From Phaffia rhodozyma (taxonomy: Eukaryota; Basidiomycota; Tremellomycetes; Cystofilobasidiales; Mrakiaceae), in NCBI GenBank assembly GCA_014706385.1, contig JACGZH010000011.1:62001-126000 (forward strand): a DNA stretch of 64,000 nucleotides, in the 5' to 3' direction. Shown here piece by piece: positions 44,488-56,766 of this stretch (positions are counted from its first letter, which is position 1; every line of letters starts with the position of its first letter). A program made the position numbers and the translations under genes. The notes beneath the pieces were generated by a model, which saw only the letters and a list, made by a program, of their open reading frames with translations, was not told where the DNA came from and did not search any database.

Positions 44488-44968
44488 GGGCCTTCAGGTA
44501 GGAGTAGGCTTGGATGGTAGTTGGAAGGAAGAAAGGAGAGGAGAGCTCGAGGGAATGGGCCGAAGGATGGATGCCCAACGTTCGTCACTATGGCGGGCAA
44601 CACCGGGAACAATCGATAGCCGAGGTGGTTACAATGCAGGTGGTTACGATTCTTTCTTCCTGTTCTTTCCCTCCGCTTCCTTTTCTTTTCAACTTCTCCA
44701 CTGGAAAGGAAGAAGGATGGATCAGTGAATGGATGTGGATATGAATGTGGAATGAGGGAGCAGTCGTTGAAAGAGAGAGGGCGCAAAGGTCAGAGCTCCA
44801 AGGCGAGAAATAATTTCTATCCCTGCCGGCGGCTCAGGGAGATAAGCATTTTCCAGCCTCGGCGGTTTTCATATCATTCGAAATTGCTCACTCCTCCCCG
44901 ATATTTACCGTGAACGACTCATTTTATACACTCTATTCGATACATTCTCTACAGCTCGGATGGATCTC
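44488..44968. other. Intergenic region between the unrecognised gene and the Smr gene
   Basis: About 480 nt between two minus-strand genes. It holds the promoter of the gene at 44487 and the Smr gene's 3' UTR. Overlapping frames of 76-101 residues on both strands lack domains. Confidence 0.45.
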
Positions 44969-47783
44969 TTAGGCAGCACCAATGACCACAATCATTCCTT
45001 CTTTGCCTAGAGAGATTTGCCAGCCGTCGTTTACAAGCGACCTCGCTACGGCCGGACGGAGAACACTTCGTCCGTGGGCCGAATGGCTTCCTCGGCCGGT
45101 GACGATCGAAAAGTGAGAGGTTGAGCCTGAAGATGGGAGGAGCAGGGAGCAGTTAGCCCGATGGTTCGGATTCAAGGCCACGATTAATAATGAAAGTAGC
45201 GAAACTTACTCAAGCCAGACGTCCACCAGACTTGGACACGTTCGTGAACCACCCGGAGAGCTTGATAAGCCGTGAGACCGTGAAGATCTATCCAGGTCGG
45301 CGTTACTCTGAGAAATAAAAAACCGATAGGACATCGAGCTAGTTAGTTTGATAAGAGAAAAGACAAAGACACTGGAGAAACTCCTACCGATTAGACATGG
45401 CGAGCTTGGCTCGGGCAACGTCCAGAGCAAGTCGCCGGGAGACATCGTAATAACGCCTAGCCTGCTCCACATAGTGACCCGCGACTTCCCCTCCTCTATT
45501 TGATTTGCTTCCACTGGTGAATAGTCTTGACGCTTGCATTAAAGCCTTTGATGGTGTGTGGATGTAAAGAGTTTAAATAGAGTATCAAAGGAAACAAGAT
45601 GGATCGATGATCAGACATGAGAGAATCAAAGAAAGGCACATGACGTCCCCACTTACCTCTTTGCGTTTCTCCAAAGCTTCAAGTTCCTTCCTCTTTAGAG
45701 TTTCATAATCTCCTACGAATCCTAATCCAACATCCGTTTGGTTCATAGCCGGCTTGGCCTCAACAGACTGGAACCCACCAGCAGCCACTTGATCAAGTTT
45801 TCCAATAGGAGCAGCCAATACGCTTGCCGCAGTGGTCCTGGTCCTCTGCGCTCTTGCCTTCGTACCCTTTGCAATCGGCGATGGCAAAGGAAAGGCCGAA
45901 GGACTCTCTCCTATTACGGCCGTCGCCCTCGTTGGGGAGTTCGATCTCGATCCGGGGGCAGAGCGAGGCAACGGTGAACTTGGCCGACTACTCGACCAGG
46001 GCGCGCTCCCATTTTTCTTCGAAGCAGTAGATGCGACCAACGGAAACGTCAACACGATCGGCGCCGTCGGTGTCGATCCTGTTGGTTTTGACTTTTGAAC
46101 AGCAGGCTTCGAAAGAACCGGCTTTGATTTCTTAATACTCGGTGGTTTGGATACTGCGGGTGATTCGGAAGCAGCTACCACGCTTGGTAATACCTCTATC
46201 TGCTTCCTATCCTTGACCTTCTCCTGTTCCTCTCTTGTTTCACTGCTTGACCGCCCTCGAGACTGAGGAGGCTTGTCGAGAGAGACTTTAACGATAGACC
46301 TTTGCTTGGAACCTTCCAGGATCGTCCACATGTCCACCGCGCGTTCGAAATCTCCCAAACAGACCTGCCACACCTTCTCGATTGCCGGCCGGTTCTGGAT
46401 TCCGTCTTCAACATTTTTCCCAATGTCATCCGACGAAAACAAGACGTCCATGAGAAACTCAATCCCTGGATATTCCATCGGCTCGAGTTCGCTTAGTATT
46501 CGATCGATTGAGCCGAGGAGTGCGCTACGAGCTGTATCGTATGACGGATCATGAAGATACGAAACAAAGAACGCAGGAGTCGCCTGAGGGAAAGGTGATA
46601 GAAGAGACGACATCGTCTGACTCGTGGTCGAAAAGTCATCCCATCTGTTGAGAAGCACCATTTTCTTCTTTCCGCCAGGTTCAGTCCGAACGGCGGAAGA
46701 CTTTGGTCGAGTGATTGGCGAAGCAAGTGGTACGACTGTGGCCTTCTTTTGTTTTGTCAAGTCTCCTCGCGTTGAACCCACCACCGTCGTTGCCTTGGCC
46801 TTTTTGTTGACTTTCTTCTTGCTAACAATAGTAAAGTCAGAAGCAAACGCGTCCGCAAACATGGGTGTCGAGGGTCTCGACGTTCCCATCATCCAACTCT
46901 CATCTCTTTCTTCTTGCGTCATGAAATCCCATGTAGAGACTGGCGCGTTGTCCATCTCATACTCTAGTCCAAGTTCAAGCTCGCGCTCTAGGTCGAGCTC
47001 GCGTTCGAGTTCAAGATCGAGTTCACCCCAACTACCGCGTTCTTCGGCTTCACGGATAGCTTCGAGCGACAATAGGTTTTCTACAACTTGTGACAGATCA
47101 TCGGTTGGATTTTCTGCTAGTGCTTCTGCCAAGTACTCTTCTGAGCTATGTTTCTCGTAGATTGGAGTAAGAACGAAGTGTCATCAAGCAAATAGAGCAA
47201 GAAAGACAGAAACTTTACCTAGAGGGAAACCAAGCTTTCAACAACCCTAAAGGCGTGTTGTCCTTAGGGCTTGCGCTCGTGCGCTCCGAGCTTTCATCAG
47301 ACTTTGTAGATCCGTCTAGGCTCCAACCGTCCACGTCATTCACCAGCTCGTCTATTCCATACTTTCGAGCTGAATTTCCTGCGTCCGATTCCGCGTCCGG
47401 ATCGAGATTTGAGTCGGAAGAGAGAATGGTATCTGAGGCTAGCGCCTGTAGGGTTTCTCTAACTGGCAATAAGGACGTAGGGTCTGTGTGGTCGTGATCG
47501 TATGAGATAGTTGCTATCAACTGATGAATGACAGAGCAAGATCTGTACGTCAGTCATCATGCCTTCGACCAGGAAGAGAGTAGGAACAACAAGCGAAACA
47601 AACGAACTGTAGGTGATAGAGGCGGGTGAAACTCATCCTGCACAAACCTCAATGAGCCGTCAAGCGTTGGATGTTTAGACCGATCACAGAAGATGGATCG
47701 CTAAATTGAAGCCAAGAAGCGACAGCTGACGAGAGAAAGGATGGACGTACAATAAGAGCCTGGACGGTAGGGCTGAAGGACAT
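44969..47783 (-). CDS. DUF1771-Smr domain protein (Cue2/N4BP2-like nuclease family)
   Basis: Smr domains of this type cut mRNA during no-go decay (yeast Cue2) or act in mismatch and ribosome quality control. A small first exon starts MSFSPTVQALI (ATG at 47783) and joins later exons including IATISYDHDHTDPTSL. A 515-residue frame follows, with an acidic-Arg repeat (ELDLELERELDLERELEL at about 46960-47030), a Ser/Pro/Lys-rich middle and LKRKELEALEKRKE. DUF1771 is ALMQASRLFTSGSKSN to YYDVSRRLALDVARAKLA. The Smr domain has DLHGLTAYQALRVVHERV, STSHFSIVTGRGSHSAHG (T-G-R-G loop) and a terminal LGKEGMIVVIGAA with TAA at 44969-44971. A CUE-like N-terminus is possible but not clear. Both Smr signature motifs are intact, so activity is plausible. 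Confidence 0.83.
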
Positions 47784-48136
47784 GGAAGTCTTGGAATACC
47801 TTTGGGTCTGAAGAGCAATCAGTCGTGAAAAAGGGTCGTCTTGCTATATCTTATACGTATATGAACCAATTGTTTCGGCTAAGAGCAGCGACCGAGCAGG
47901 ACACGAAGATTAAATGATGATCGTAAGAAAGAAGCGGGTAAAAAAGGATGGATCGATCGGATCGAGAGGCGGAAAGAACCAACGGCTGACGACAGTGAGG
48001 ACGAGGAGCTTGAAGGTGAGCGTCATCGTTTTTTTCTGTTTCACACGCGTAACCCTAAACACGTGGCTTTCCATCAAGTGTACAAAGACAATCGTTCTAT
48101 CTCGTTCTCTACTTTGTGTTTCTACAAAAAGCATGT
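47784..48136. other. Region between the Smr gene start and the ALG6 end
   Basis: About 350 nt holding the Smr promoter and the ALG6 3' UTR. A CACGTG E-box occurs near 48060 (aaacacgtggc). No gene supported. A splice acceptor (cttcag) just upstream of the Smr ATG leaves open a further 5' exon. Confidence 0.45.
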
Positions 48137-50643
48137 TCATCTCTCTTTGTGTTTCCCATCTCTTCCGGCATCCACCATAACGCCCACAGCCCAACCGGCT
48201 TTCACCATCTTTTTCAGCCCGGCCAGCCAGCCAAGCGCGAACAAGCTGAAACATAACACTGCGTTCAGAACGACGTAAAGATCTGGTTTATCGATCGGTG
48301 GTGGAAGTAGGTATTCTGCCAAATGGAGGGCCAATATAGATGGATATGTCGTCTTCCGTTGAGGTTTCAAAATGAGGTTCATCAGTACACACAGACGCGT
48401 CTCTCAACTGAATGGGGAGAGGTTTCGCTTAAAAAGATGCTCACCATAGAGATGAATTTGAGGAGCGGTCGTGGAGATTTGTACATTCTTCGGTCGAAAC
48501 TACCCATAAGATAGTTCCAGAACGCGGTCAACAGAACGTATTGAAGGATCTGACCATCACGTTTCAAAAGCGGCCACATGCTAGTATCGGACAAGGAACA
48601 AATGAACAGAAGCAAGAGTCAGCCCCTTCGAGTATTTCCCAAGCGAGAACAAGACGTGAAGGGCAACGAGGAAGCTACCTAAAGACAGCGACATTGTTCC
48701 AGAAGACACCCCAGTCTAATGCTCCTCCATCGGTCTCTTCATCCGTCATCCACATCCAAACCCCCAAGAGCGGGATAAGAACTGTCTTCTCATGAACCTG
48801 GAAGGAAAACAAAAAGAACGAGAGCGCTCCGTGTCCGGCAAGAAGAGGAATGAATGCTCTGAGGTCCGTGCCTGGTGGTGAAGTGTGGGCGAGGTAGAGG
48901 AAGTGAACGGTTGAAGGGAGAAGCGCGAGTGAGGTGAGAATGAGCGAGAGAGGAGGGAGGAAAGATTCGGGAAGAATCGAACGCCATTTGATAAACGTAT
49001 TTGTGGCGCACTAGCGTACGCGAGAGAAAAAAAGGGTCAACCTTGGGTTCGACACAAAACAGTCTGGGAATGCAAGACACCAAGACAAGGAAGGACACCA
49101 AGACATACCCAGAAGTTGGCTACTTTGTCTTCAAAAATCCCTCGGGCAAATGGAAAGACCCGATGAGCGACTTGAGCAAGGTCCATGTGTGGGTAGGCAA
49201 ACGGACCGAGGATGACGGCAAAGGAAAGCGTAGTAACAACGGCCAGATTTACAAAGAGACGCAACCTACACAGCATTCCACCATCAAAAGTAGATGTCTT
49301 GAGCTTCATCAAGACAAAACAAACTTCACTAGATTTAGAAGGAGAAAAAGAAGAAAATGTAAACACGCACCCTTGGCTGCCTCCTAAGTGCCAGCATTTA
49401 CCAACAAGCCAGATGCCCACAGCTGGAGCCCAATAGAGCGCCATCTGTTTGAAACACAGACTACAAACGAACACTACGCAAGCCAAACTATCTCTGCCGG
49501 CTCGGAGAAGGACAAAAGTCCAAAGGGCAAGGCCGAGCATGACAGTGTTGTATTGAAAGTGGCCGTGATCGACCAGGATTAATGGGGGCAAGAGGAGCAG
49601 AACTAGTAGCACCAGTTGCTTTTGAATATTAAAAAGGAGAAATGAGGAAAGAAAGAGGTATGTGAGAAGCAAGCGACACATATCACATATATCAGGACAC
49701 GACTCACCTTAGATCGCCTGCTGCCTGAGGACCTTTTTGTTCCGTAGATCCAAGCGGCCAGGGCCGTCCACCAGACAGCGATCTCCCAGCCAACAACAGA
49801 CGCTCGCATGAACGCCTTGAGACCTTCTGTTTCGGCTCCTCGTGAGCTTTCAAGCGCGAACCACGTCGGATCAATTGCTTGACCAATAAGGCCAGTGAGA
49901 AAGGAGTGGTAGGCCGTCAGAGGAGGATAGTCCAGTCCCCAATATGGGAGATCATAGTAATACCATTCAGACCGGGGTAGATGGAGCGTAATTTCCATCC
50001 AATGACGCTGAGCTTCAAAATCGCCGTGCATTGGAGGTGATCCTTCGCCTTTGGTTTGAAAAGAGAGGAATTTTTTCAATCAGAAGGGAACACGGTCAGC
50101 CTGCAAACGTCCGGACGCGAGCAAGGGGAGAAAAGAGAGAAAAAGAACACAAGCGCACGGACCGCTGTAGCCACCCAAGGCGACGAGAAATCTGATGAGC
50201 GCGGCGGTGAAGAAAATAGAGTACGGAACCCAGTCCGATAGAGCAGCTCTGGACATCCAGTTGATCCATCGTTTGGCTGGTGTCTCTGGAGAGGAAGGCG
50301 AAATGAAGGAGCGTGAATTTGTTGAGGATCCTGCTGTCGATGAGGCGTACGAGCGAGATGATCGTGAGCGGGTCGAGCGGAAGGAGGACGTAGTAGATCT
50401 CGGTCGGACATCGGAAGAATAAGAGTGATCCGAGCTGAGCACAAAGGGAGAAAAGAGCTTGGAAGATGTTTAGTTGACGGCGGAAGCATGTGTGTACCGC
50501 AAGGATGAAAGACTATAGGGGAGCAGAGGAACCAAATATGTATGCCGGGCATGGACTATTACTGACCGTGCTTTGGAGGTCCTTCGAGAAGTAGGAGATG
50601 TAGGAAAGAGAAGGTTTTTCTCTCCTCCCGACTGAACGGTCAT
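48137..50643 (-). CDS. ALG6: ALG6 dolichyl-phosphate glucosyltransferase (Man9GlcNAc2-PP-Dol alpha-1,3)
   Basis: ALG6 adds the first glucose to the lipid-linked N-glycan precursor in the ER lumen. The start (ATG at 50643) reads MTVQSGGEKNLLFPTSPTSR, followed by a Ser/Arg-rich cytosolic tail, then the first membrane segment (WVPYSIFFTAALIRFLVAL). The key lumenal loop follows: PMHGDFEAQRHWMEITLHLP then YWGLDYPPLTAYHSFL. This is diagnostic of ALG6 rather than ALG8, which has a different YPP loop. Further exons encode KRSSGSRRSK, an LLLPPLILVDHGHFQYN helix, FKQMALYWAPAVG, VFPFARGIFEDKVANFW, CATNTFIKWRSILPES, and the C-terminal helices ending WAVGVMVDAGRDGKHKER at 48137. At least nine introns are implied. 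Multiple TM helices fit the family's 11-12. It is divergent from VNX1. Confidence 0.92.
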
Positions 50644-51158
50644 GCTATATATGTGTGTGCCGGTATATGCTTGGTATCGAAGGCAGTCCGTATGTATGTT
50701 GGCCAGAGTAAAAGGAGATGATGAAAATGATGATGTGGATGGGGAGAACAACACAGAAACCATCCAGGCCGGCAAAACATGCTGAAATTCTCTGCGTTCT
50801 TTCCATCCTTCTTGCTTCTCTTTTCTTTCCAGCTCTCTATATTATGGCTTGAATGATCTGGTGAGATTGCATACATGTTGATCTCTCGCTTTTCTCATCA
50901 TATCAACATCGCAAAAGGGAGCGCGAAGAAAAAAGGTTGGCCTGACTAAAGCTCAAATACAACCGGACTCAACTAGAATAGAAGGGTTTTCTAATAAGAT
51001 CTCAAGCCGGCCAAGTCCTAAACACGTGTGATGATCGTTCGACTCATGCTTCCTTCATCCCATCGTTCGTCTTTCGGCATTGACGACGACCACGACGACG
51101 ACCACGACGGTCAATCACTCCCAAGGCTTTTCATCTATCCATTTAATTCTCGCTCCCT
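50644..51158. promoter_or_regulatory. Divergent ALG6-VNX1 promoter with an ACACGTGT E-box palindrome
   Basis: A 515-nt spacer between two divergent genes. The 8-bp palindrome ACACGTGT at 51022-51029, containing CACGTG, is a typical bHLH site. A 12-nt direct repeat (gacgacgaccac, two copies at about 51082-51107) lies in the presumed VNX1 leader. Regulation is an inference. Confidence 0.45.
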
Positions 51159-54100
51159 ATGGGCGACTCAGCAAGTCCCATTAGAAGGGAGTTTCCTGCG
51201 ATCAAATCAAACACCACTTCGGTCAATCAGCAAGTTCCCGGTTCGGCCACAACAAATCCTCCTTCAGCCTTTGGGTTCTCACAACTCGATCATCCTTCTT
51301 ACGCAGCCGCTGTAGGCAACCAGGCCAATCCTTTCACCGAGACAACACCTCACAGACGATCAGCATCCAGACAGCCTAGCACTGTGTACACACAACCTTC
51401 AATGTCGGACTCTGCTCATCATTCTCAGCAGCAGCAGCAGCAACAACAGCACAATATTCAACAGACCCGTCAGCGATCGTCTTCTAGATCTCGACCCCTG
51501 CCAGGAAGCTCGGGCCCATTGGGACTACCTTCTTTCAGACGGGTTCTCAAACTCACTACCGATGATGATGATGACACTTCGAACGGAGATGACGACGAAC
51601 TACATGTTCCGGATAGAGGAGAGAAGCTCGTCCGAAGACGAATGAAGGAACGAAGACAGCTCTTGTCATACTCTGGTCAGGCCGCTGCCGGATCAATCAC
51701 CCCAGGACTCAATTCGAGTTCAAATCAAGTTGATGGGGCCAGTCCAACGATGCCATCTTTTGTCCTAGGATCCAAGAAGCAAGCTAGAGGTAGGGATTTC
51801 TCCCGTGGTCAGACTCCAGGGATCAACTCTAGAAAGGACGATGGTGGATACTTCGCTGGATTCGACCAGCCTTCGTTCCTCGATCGGCCGTCTTCGACTA
51901 GACCGACAAGTCCTTTGCTTTCTATTCCTCCCCGAATGCCTTCTACTCGGCCTCGTGCCGAATCACTTCGATCTGCTCGAGGCAAAAGCGTCTCGGTCGA
52001 AGGCTCCGAACGAGGAAGCATTCGCCGACAGGCACCACCTGATGACCCCGATAACGAGGATGGAGAATATGGAGATGAGCTGGGAGAACTCGCCTCATCT
52101 GGAATCCTACCGGTCAGAGACATCGACGGGGATAGCGGAGATGAAGACCTGCTTGATGATGGACAAGATCAGGTTGAAGACCACAATCCCGAAGATGATG
52201 AAGGTGAAGACGACGATGCCGATGACGACGGTGAGGTCGAGCTCACACTCAGGGATAGACAGGATGTAAGTGGTCAAAACCAGTTTCTGAAATTGCTTGA
52301 TGACATCGTCGTTGTACTGATTCTCATCTCTTGTGTCTTCTTCACCTGACTTTCCTGCTGACTCATTCTTCCTTAGGCTATCAATATCGAGCATCCTTTT
52401 GGATTGCCTATCTGGAAACCTGCGCTCTATCGGAAGTCTCGAACGGTCACCCGACAGGCCGAAACTGCCCTGCACGCCATTCCCTCCGCTGCTGCCCAAA
52501 GGCATCTCCTTCCGGGAAACATTGCTTGGACAGTGCTCTTCGGATGGTGGCTCTCCCTTGTCTGTTTTATCGGAGCTGGGCTGATCTGGCTGTCTGAAGG
52601 TGGTGGAGGTAGGTTTAGCGCGCTCGTTTGGGGGTTGGGTTGGTACATCTTTTGGCCGTTCGGAAAGTACGTCGAGGGCGAAGGAAAAATCGGAGCAGAT
52701 GATGAAGGTGATGAGGAGGAAGTTGAGAATGATGAAGAAGGTATGGAGGTTGAGGTTGATGGTAGAAATGGGGTTCCCAACGGAAGAGGTGTACCCGGGA
52801 GCGAGAGTGAACGTTCAGACTCCTCAAGAACGATTAAAGCGTTTGGCACTGGCCATACCACCGATGATGAATCTGATGACGCTGAAAGCGCTCGGTCCCT
52901 CAATCCTATCCCTCGGCCCATTGCTCACGAAACGGATGCCCTTCTTGGAGAAACTACCCAGCACAACGGATCAACGTTCCCATCAGATGTAAACACGGTT
53001 ACCCATGCGAAGAGCGCCTACGGATCGATCTCGCCGTCAGGTCGTTACAAGTTACCAGACTCTTCCCTTTCAGCCGACTTTATCAACGGAACCGAAACAG
53101 TGTTGACGTTTGGTCACCGACTCGGACAAATCACCTACTGGCTCGTATTTTGTCTTATCATCGCCCCCTTACTTGCCTTGGTCTGTGTCCTCTGTTGGGG
53201 TTTTGTATTCTCCATACCGATGGCAAAACTTCTCTGGGCTCTTCTTGAGTTCTTGTATAGCCGACCATTGGAGCTTGGGTTCAAACCGGCACCCAAAATT
53301 CCTGTAGTAGATCCAGAGATAGCCGCAGCCGCCACCGAAGCAAACGGAAACTCCGCCATTGATGGCTCTGCTCTTGGATCCTGGAAGAAACGGGCCAGAC
53401 TTCGACCAGGTCAGGTCGCTCCCACCGGAGGGCCTCGGTCGACTGTCCTATTGTGTACCTACAAAGCGGTCGGCACCCAGTACTACAAGTACACCATTGG
53501 TGGTGTCAATATTCTATTTGTCAACCTCGTCCCCCTCGTATTTTTTGTTATTGCCGACGCGTTCGTGTTGCTTCCTTTAACGGAGAAGCAAAACATGGGT
53601 CCCTTCTTGAATTTCCTCGCGGCCCGAGAGGTAATCTTTCTTCTTGCAATCTCGTCCGTTATTCCACTTTCGTACTTCATCGGCATGGCCGTCGCCTCGA
53701 TCTCAGCCCAATCCTCTATCGGTATGGGAGCCGTAATCAACGCGACTTTCGGATCCATCATTGAGCTTATCCTGTACTCAATAGCGCTCGTTCAAGGGAA
53801 AGGTCGGCTGGTAGAGGGTTCGATCGTCGGTAGTCTCTTGGCGGGTGTGTTGCTTATGCCGGGTGTCAGTATGTGCGCGGGAGCGTTTAAGCGAAAAGAG
53901 CAGAAGTTCAACGCGAAGAGTGCAGGGGTGACGAGCACGATGTTGATCATGGCAATCGTCGGCACGTTAATCCCTACTGTGTTTTACCAAGCCTTTGGAA
54001 CAGTATGTCAACCTCCTTTTCTGTCTGTCTGTCTCATCCTACTTCTTGTTTTGCCAACTTGTCTTGTTATTGGGGTATATGTTTTTATTCTATTTTAAAT

Positions 54101-56295
54101 ATTTAGGTCGAACTTAGTTGCACGGGGTGCTCGGACGATCAGATTTCTCGTATAGATCCCTTCCCGTTAAAAACACCGAACAAAAATGCTTGGGGTTGCC
54201 AGAGCTGTCGATATGTCCATCCGGACCCGGCCAAGGATGCTTTCTATCAGGAAAATGTCAAAAATCTGATGTTCATCTGCGCTGGACTCCTTCTATTCGT
54301 ACGTCGTATCTTTCTCTCTTAAATTGCTTTGTGAAGTCACTAGTTTGGGTCAAGACGTATTCAACAAAGTCATACATTTCTGGGGGAAAAAAAAAGTCAT
54401 ATCTGGTTGGCCTATGGTTTTCTCTCAAAACCCACGCTTCCCAAATTTGGCAGAACCCTCAACAACTCCTCCAAGCAGAAGCGACGGCTGCTCACTACTC
54501 TGGGCCGGCTTCGGTGCACCCTGCCTATCGAGCCTCGGTCCATAATAGGTTGACTCCTGCTGCTATAGCTAACGCTGCTGCTGCCGTCGATAACAATAAC
54601 GCCATCGGTGGCAAGGATGTTCTTCCTACTACCATGCCCGTCAACTCATCCTCTGCTGGTTCAGTCAAGGGACAGAGCTCCACAACCGCGACCCAAGGTC
54701 TGACAACCGGTCGTCCGGGATTCTCTCATCCAGAATCAAAGACGACTAACAAGCCTTATGGATTCTCTGGTCCGGCGAGATCAGTCTCACCATCACCCGT
54801 CCATTTGGCTCATTCGACCCAACCACGTGGGCCTAGCCACGGGTATGGCTACCAGTCTCAAGGGATAGGGCAAGGACTGTCAGGTAGTGTCCATTCGATT
54901 GGTTCAATGAGTGGCTCTCTTACTCCCTTTGTCGAAGGGATCGTCATCGGTTCACGTGCGTCAGGCGAAGATAAGAACGGGTCAGACAACACAGGAGGAA
55001 TTCCTCCGATGGAACTTCCCTCGTCTCTTGCGTCGGACGAGGTGTTCACCAGAGCAGTCACAGCCGCTACCGTCACCGCGTTGAGACACCAACAGCAGAT
55101 TGTGAATGCGGCTGCTGCTGCCGCTGCTGCCAACCGACCTCGACCTATTTCCCATCACACAGGTATACATGGATCTGCCCAAGGAGGAGGTCCGGGTGGG
55201 CCAGGAACAGCGGAGGAGTCACACGAGGGAGGAGGAGGACACGAAGGCCCATCTTGGAGTAGGACGACGAGTGCAAGTGTCCTGTTATCCTGCACCCTTT
55301 TGTATGCTATAATCGCCGGTTCGTTTCTCTTCGCTTCTCTCTATTTAGATCACGAACATAGAGGTTAACTTGAGCTCTTTTTTCTTCTCTCTCGGCTTTG
55401 GTTGTCGTGTTCGTCAGAAATTTTGGTGGACGTGGTGGATGTGGTGTTGGAAGGATCCGGATTGGACGAAAAGTTCCTTGGAATTACCCTATTTACACTC
55501 GTACCGAATGTGACAGAGTTCATGAATGCGATTTCATTCGCTCTTGGCGGTAATATTGCTCTATCGTGCGTCTCTTTGTGTTGCGGATTCAAGGCTTCTG
55601 CTCTTTCTGTTGAAACTGATGCGATCTTGGAAAATTAAATTTGTCTGTTTGTAGAATGGAGATCGGTTCGGCATATGCTCTACAAGTCTGCTTGCTTCAA
55701 ATCCCGGCGATGGTCGCTTTCTCGGCTTTCTACGACCCTAAACAGATGGGCGAGTTTGTCGATACATTCACGTATGTCATCATTTCCTTTCTCCAAGAAA
55801 AACAGAGAGAATGTTTCATTGAGCGTACTTTCTTCTTGTCTCTTTACAACCTTGATACCTTTTCAGGTTGATTTTCCCTCAATACGATTGTATTTGCATC
55901 ATCGTACGTTCCTTATTACTATAGTTGTGATAGTTAATCATGCCTGACGAATCTCTTGGTGAAACCTCACAGTTCTCGATCTTTTTACTGACTTACACGT
56001 ACATCGAGGCCCGGTCAAATTACCATCGAGGGTCTATTTTGATCTTGGTGTAGGTTTTTCTTATCATCCCCATCAATCCGTTCACTTGTTCTCTTTCCGT
56101 TCCAAAATTCACACCTTTTTCGACTGATTTAACAGATATCTCGCCTTGCTATCTGGATTCTACTACGCTCCACATCAGGATGTCGACAACACCTCGTGGG
56201 CTACGGTGTTCAGTGCCGGCGATGTCACACGACCGATGTTTAGGCTTTCTCGAACGGAAGATATACTCGCCCGTTTCCGAGGACTCTGGGCTTGA
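51159..56295 (+). CDS. VNX1: Vacuolar cation/proton antiporter of the CAX family (VNX1 type)
   Basis: Yeast Vnx1 exchanges Na+ or K+ for H+ at the vacuole. The first exon (ATG 51159) is a long, disordered cytosolic N-terminus with a Gln tract (HSQQQQQQQQHN), Arg/Ser stretches and acidic blocks (DDDDDTSNGDDDE; EDDEGEDDDADDDGE). Across an intron, the membrane part starts with RHLLPGNIAWTVLFGWWLS. The next, 1.6-kb exon carries TYWLVFCLIIAPLLALVCVL, then the first CAX repeat MGAVINATFGSIIELI with LVEGSIVGSLLAGVLLMPG and KSAGVTSTMLIMAIVG. A long variable loop (Ala/Ser/Pro-rich) follows. The second repeat (TLVPNVTEFMNAISFALGGN) and AYALQVCLLQIPAMVAFS finish near LARFRGLWA, TGA at 56293-56295. It is much longer than plain CAX proteins, as Vnx1 is. 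The ion specificity is assigned by family only. Confidence 0.88.
51428..51452 (+). repeat. CAG/CAA tract in the VNX1 coding region
   Basis: Eight consecutive Gln codons (cagcagcagcagcagcaacaacag) in the disordered N-terminal part. Variable repeats of this sort change length readily between strains. Confidence 0.85.
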
Positions 56296-56766
56296 GATGG
56301 GATTTTGGCATACATGATTATCCCTAGCATCTTACCTATCTCTCGGTGTCAACTATCTTTTGTAATAATATCGTCCACACTGTAGCTTTTCTCCAATTGA
56401 CCCATTCGCCATAAATTAATTTTCCACATAGAGCAACACACGCCGTTTCCTTTCCATCGTTCTTTCGTCTCTTGTGTTTATCATCTTTCTTCTTTATTCT
56501 GCCTTTTTATTCTTCTTTCCTCCTTGGTCTGGCTATGTCTCGCTTGGTTGTCTACCATGTTTCACACGTCCACATTTTCGGACATCGATTATACAGTCCA
56601 CCGAGGTGACGTCAGCTGTGGACAAAGCCGTTCGGGCTCGGCCGGGCGCAGAACGCCGGCGGGAGGGATTGTACTTAAGATCGAATTTCTCTCCTTCTTC
56701 TCCTCTTCCTCCTCTTCACTTGTATATCTATCGAACGCTTAAGTTGAAATAACAGCAGCAAGAGAC
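56296..56766. other. Intergenic region between VNX1 and the lipase gene
   Basis: About 470 nt with the VNX1 3' UTR and the lipase promoter. Pyrimidine-rich on the plus strand and GC-rich at 56600-56660. No gene supported. Confidence 0.5.
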
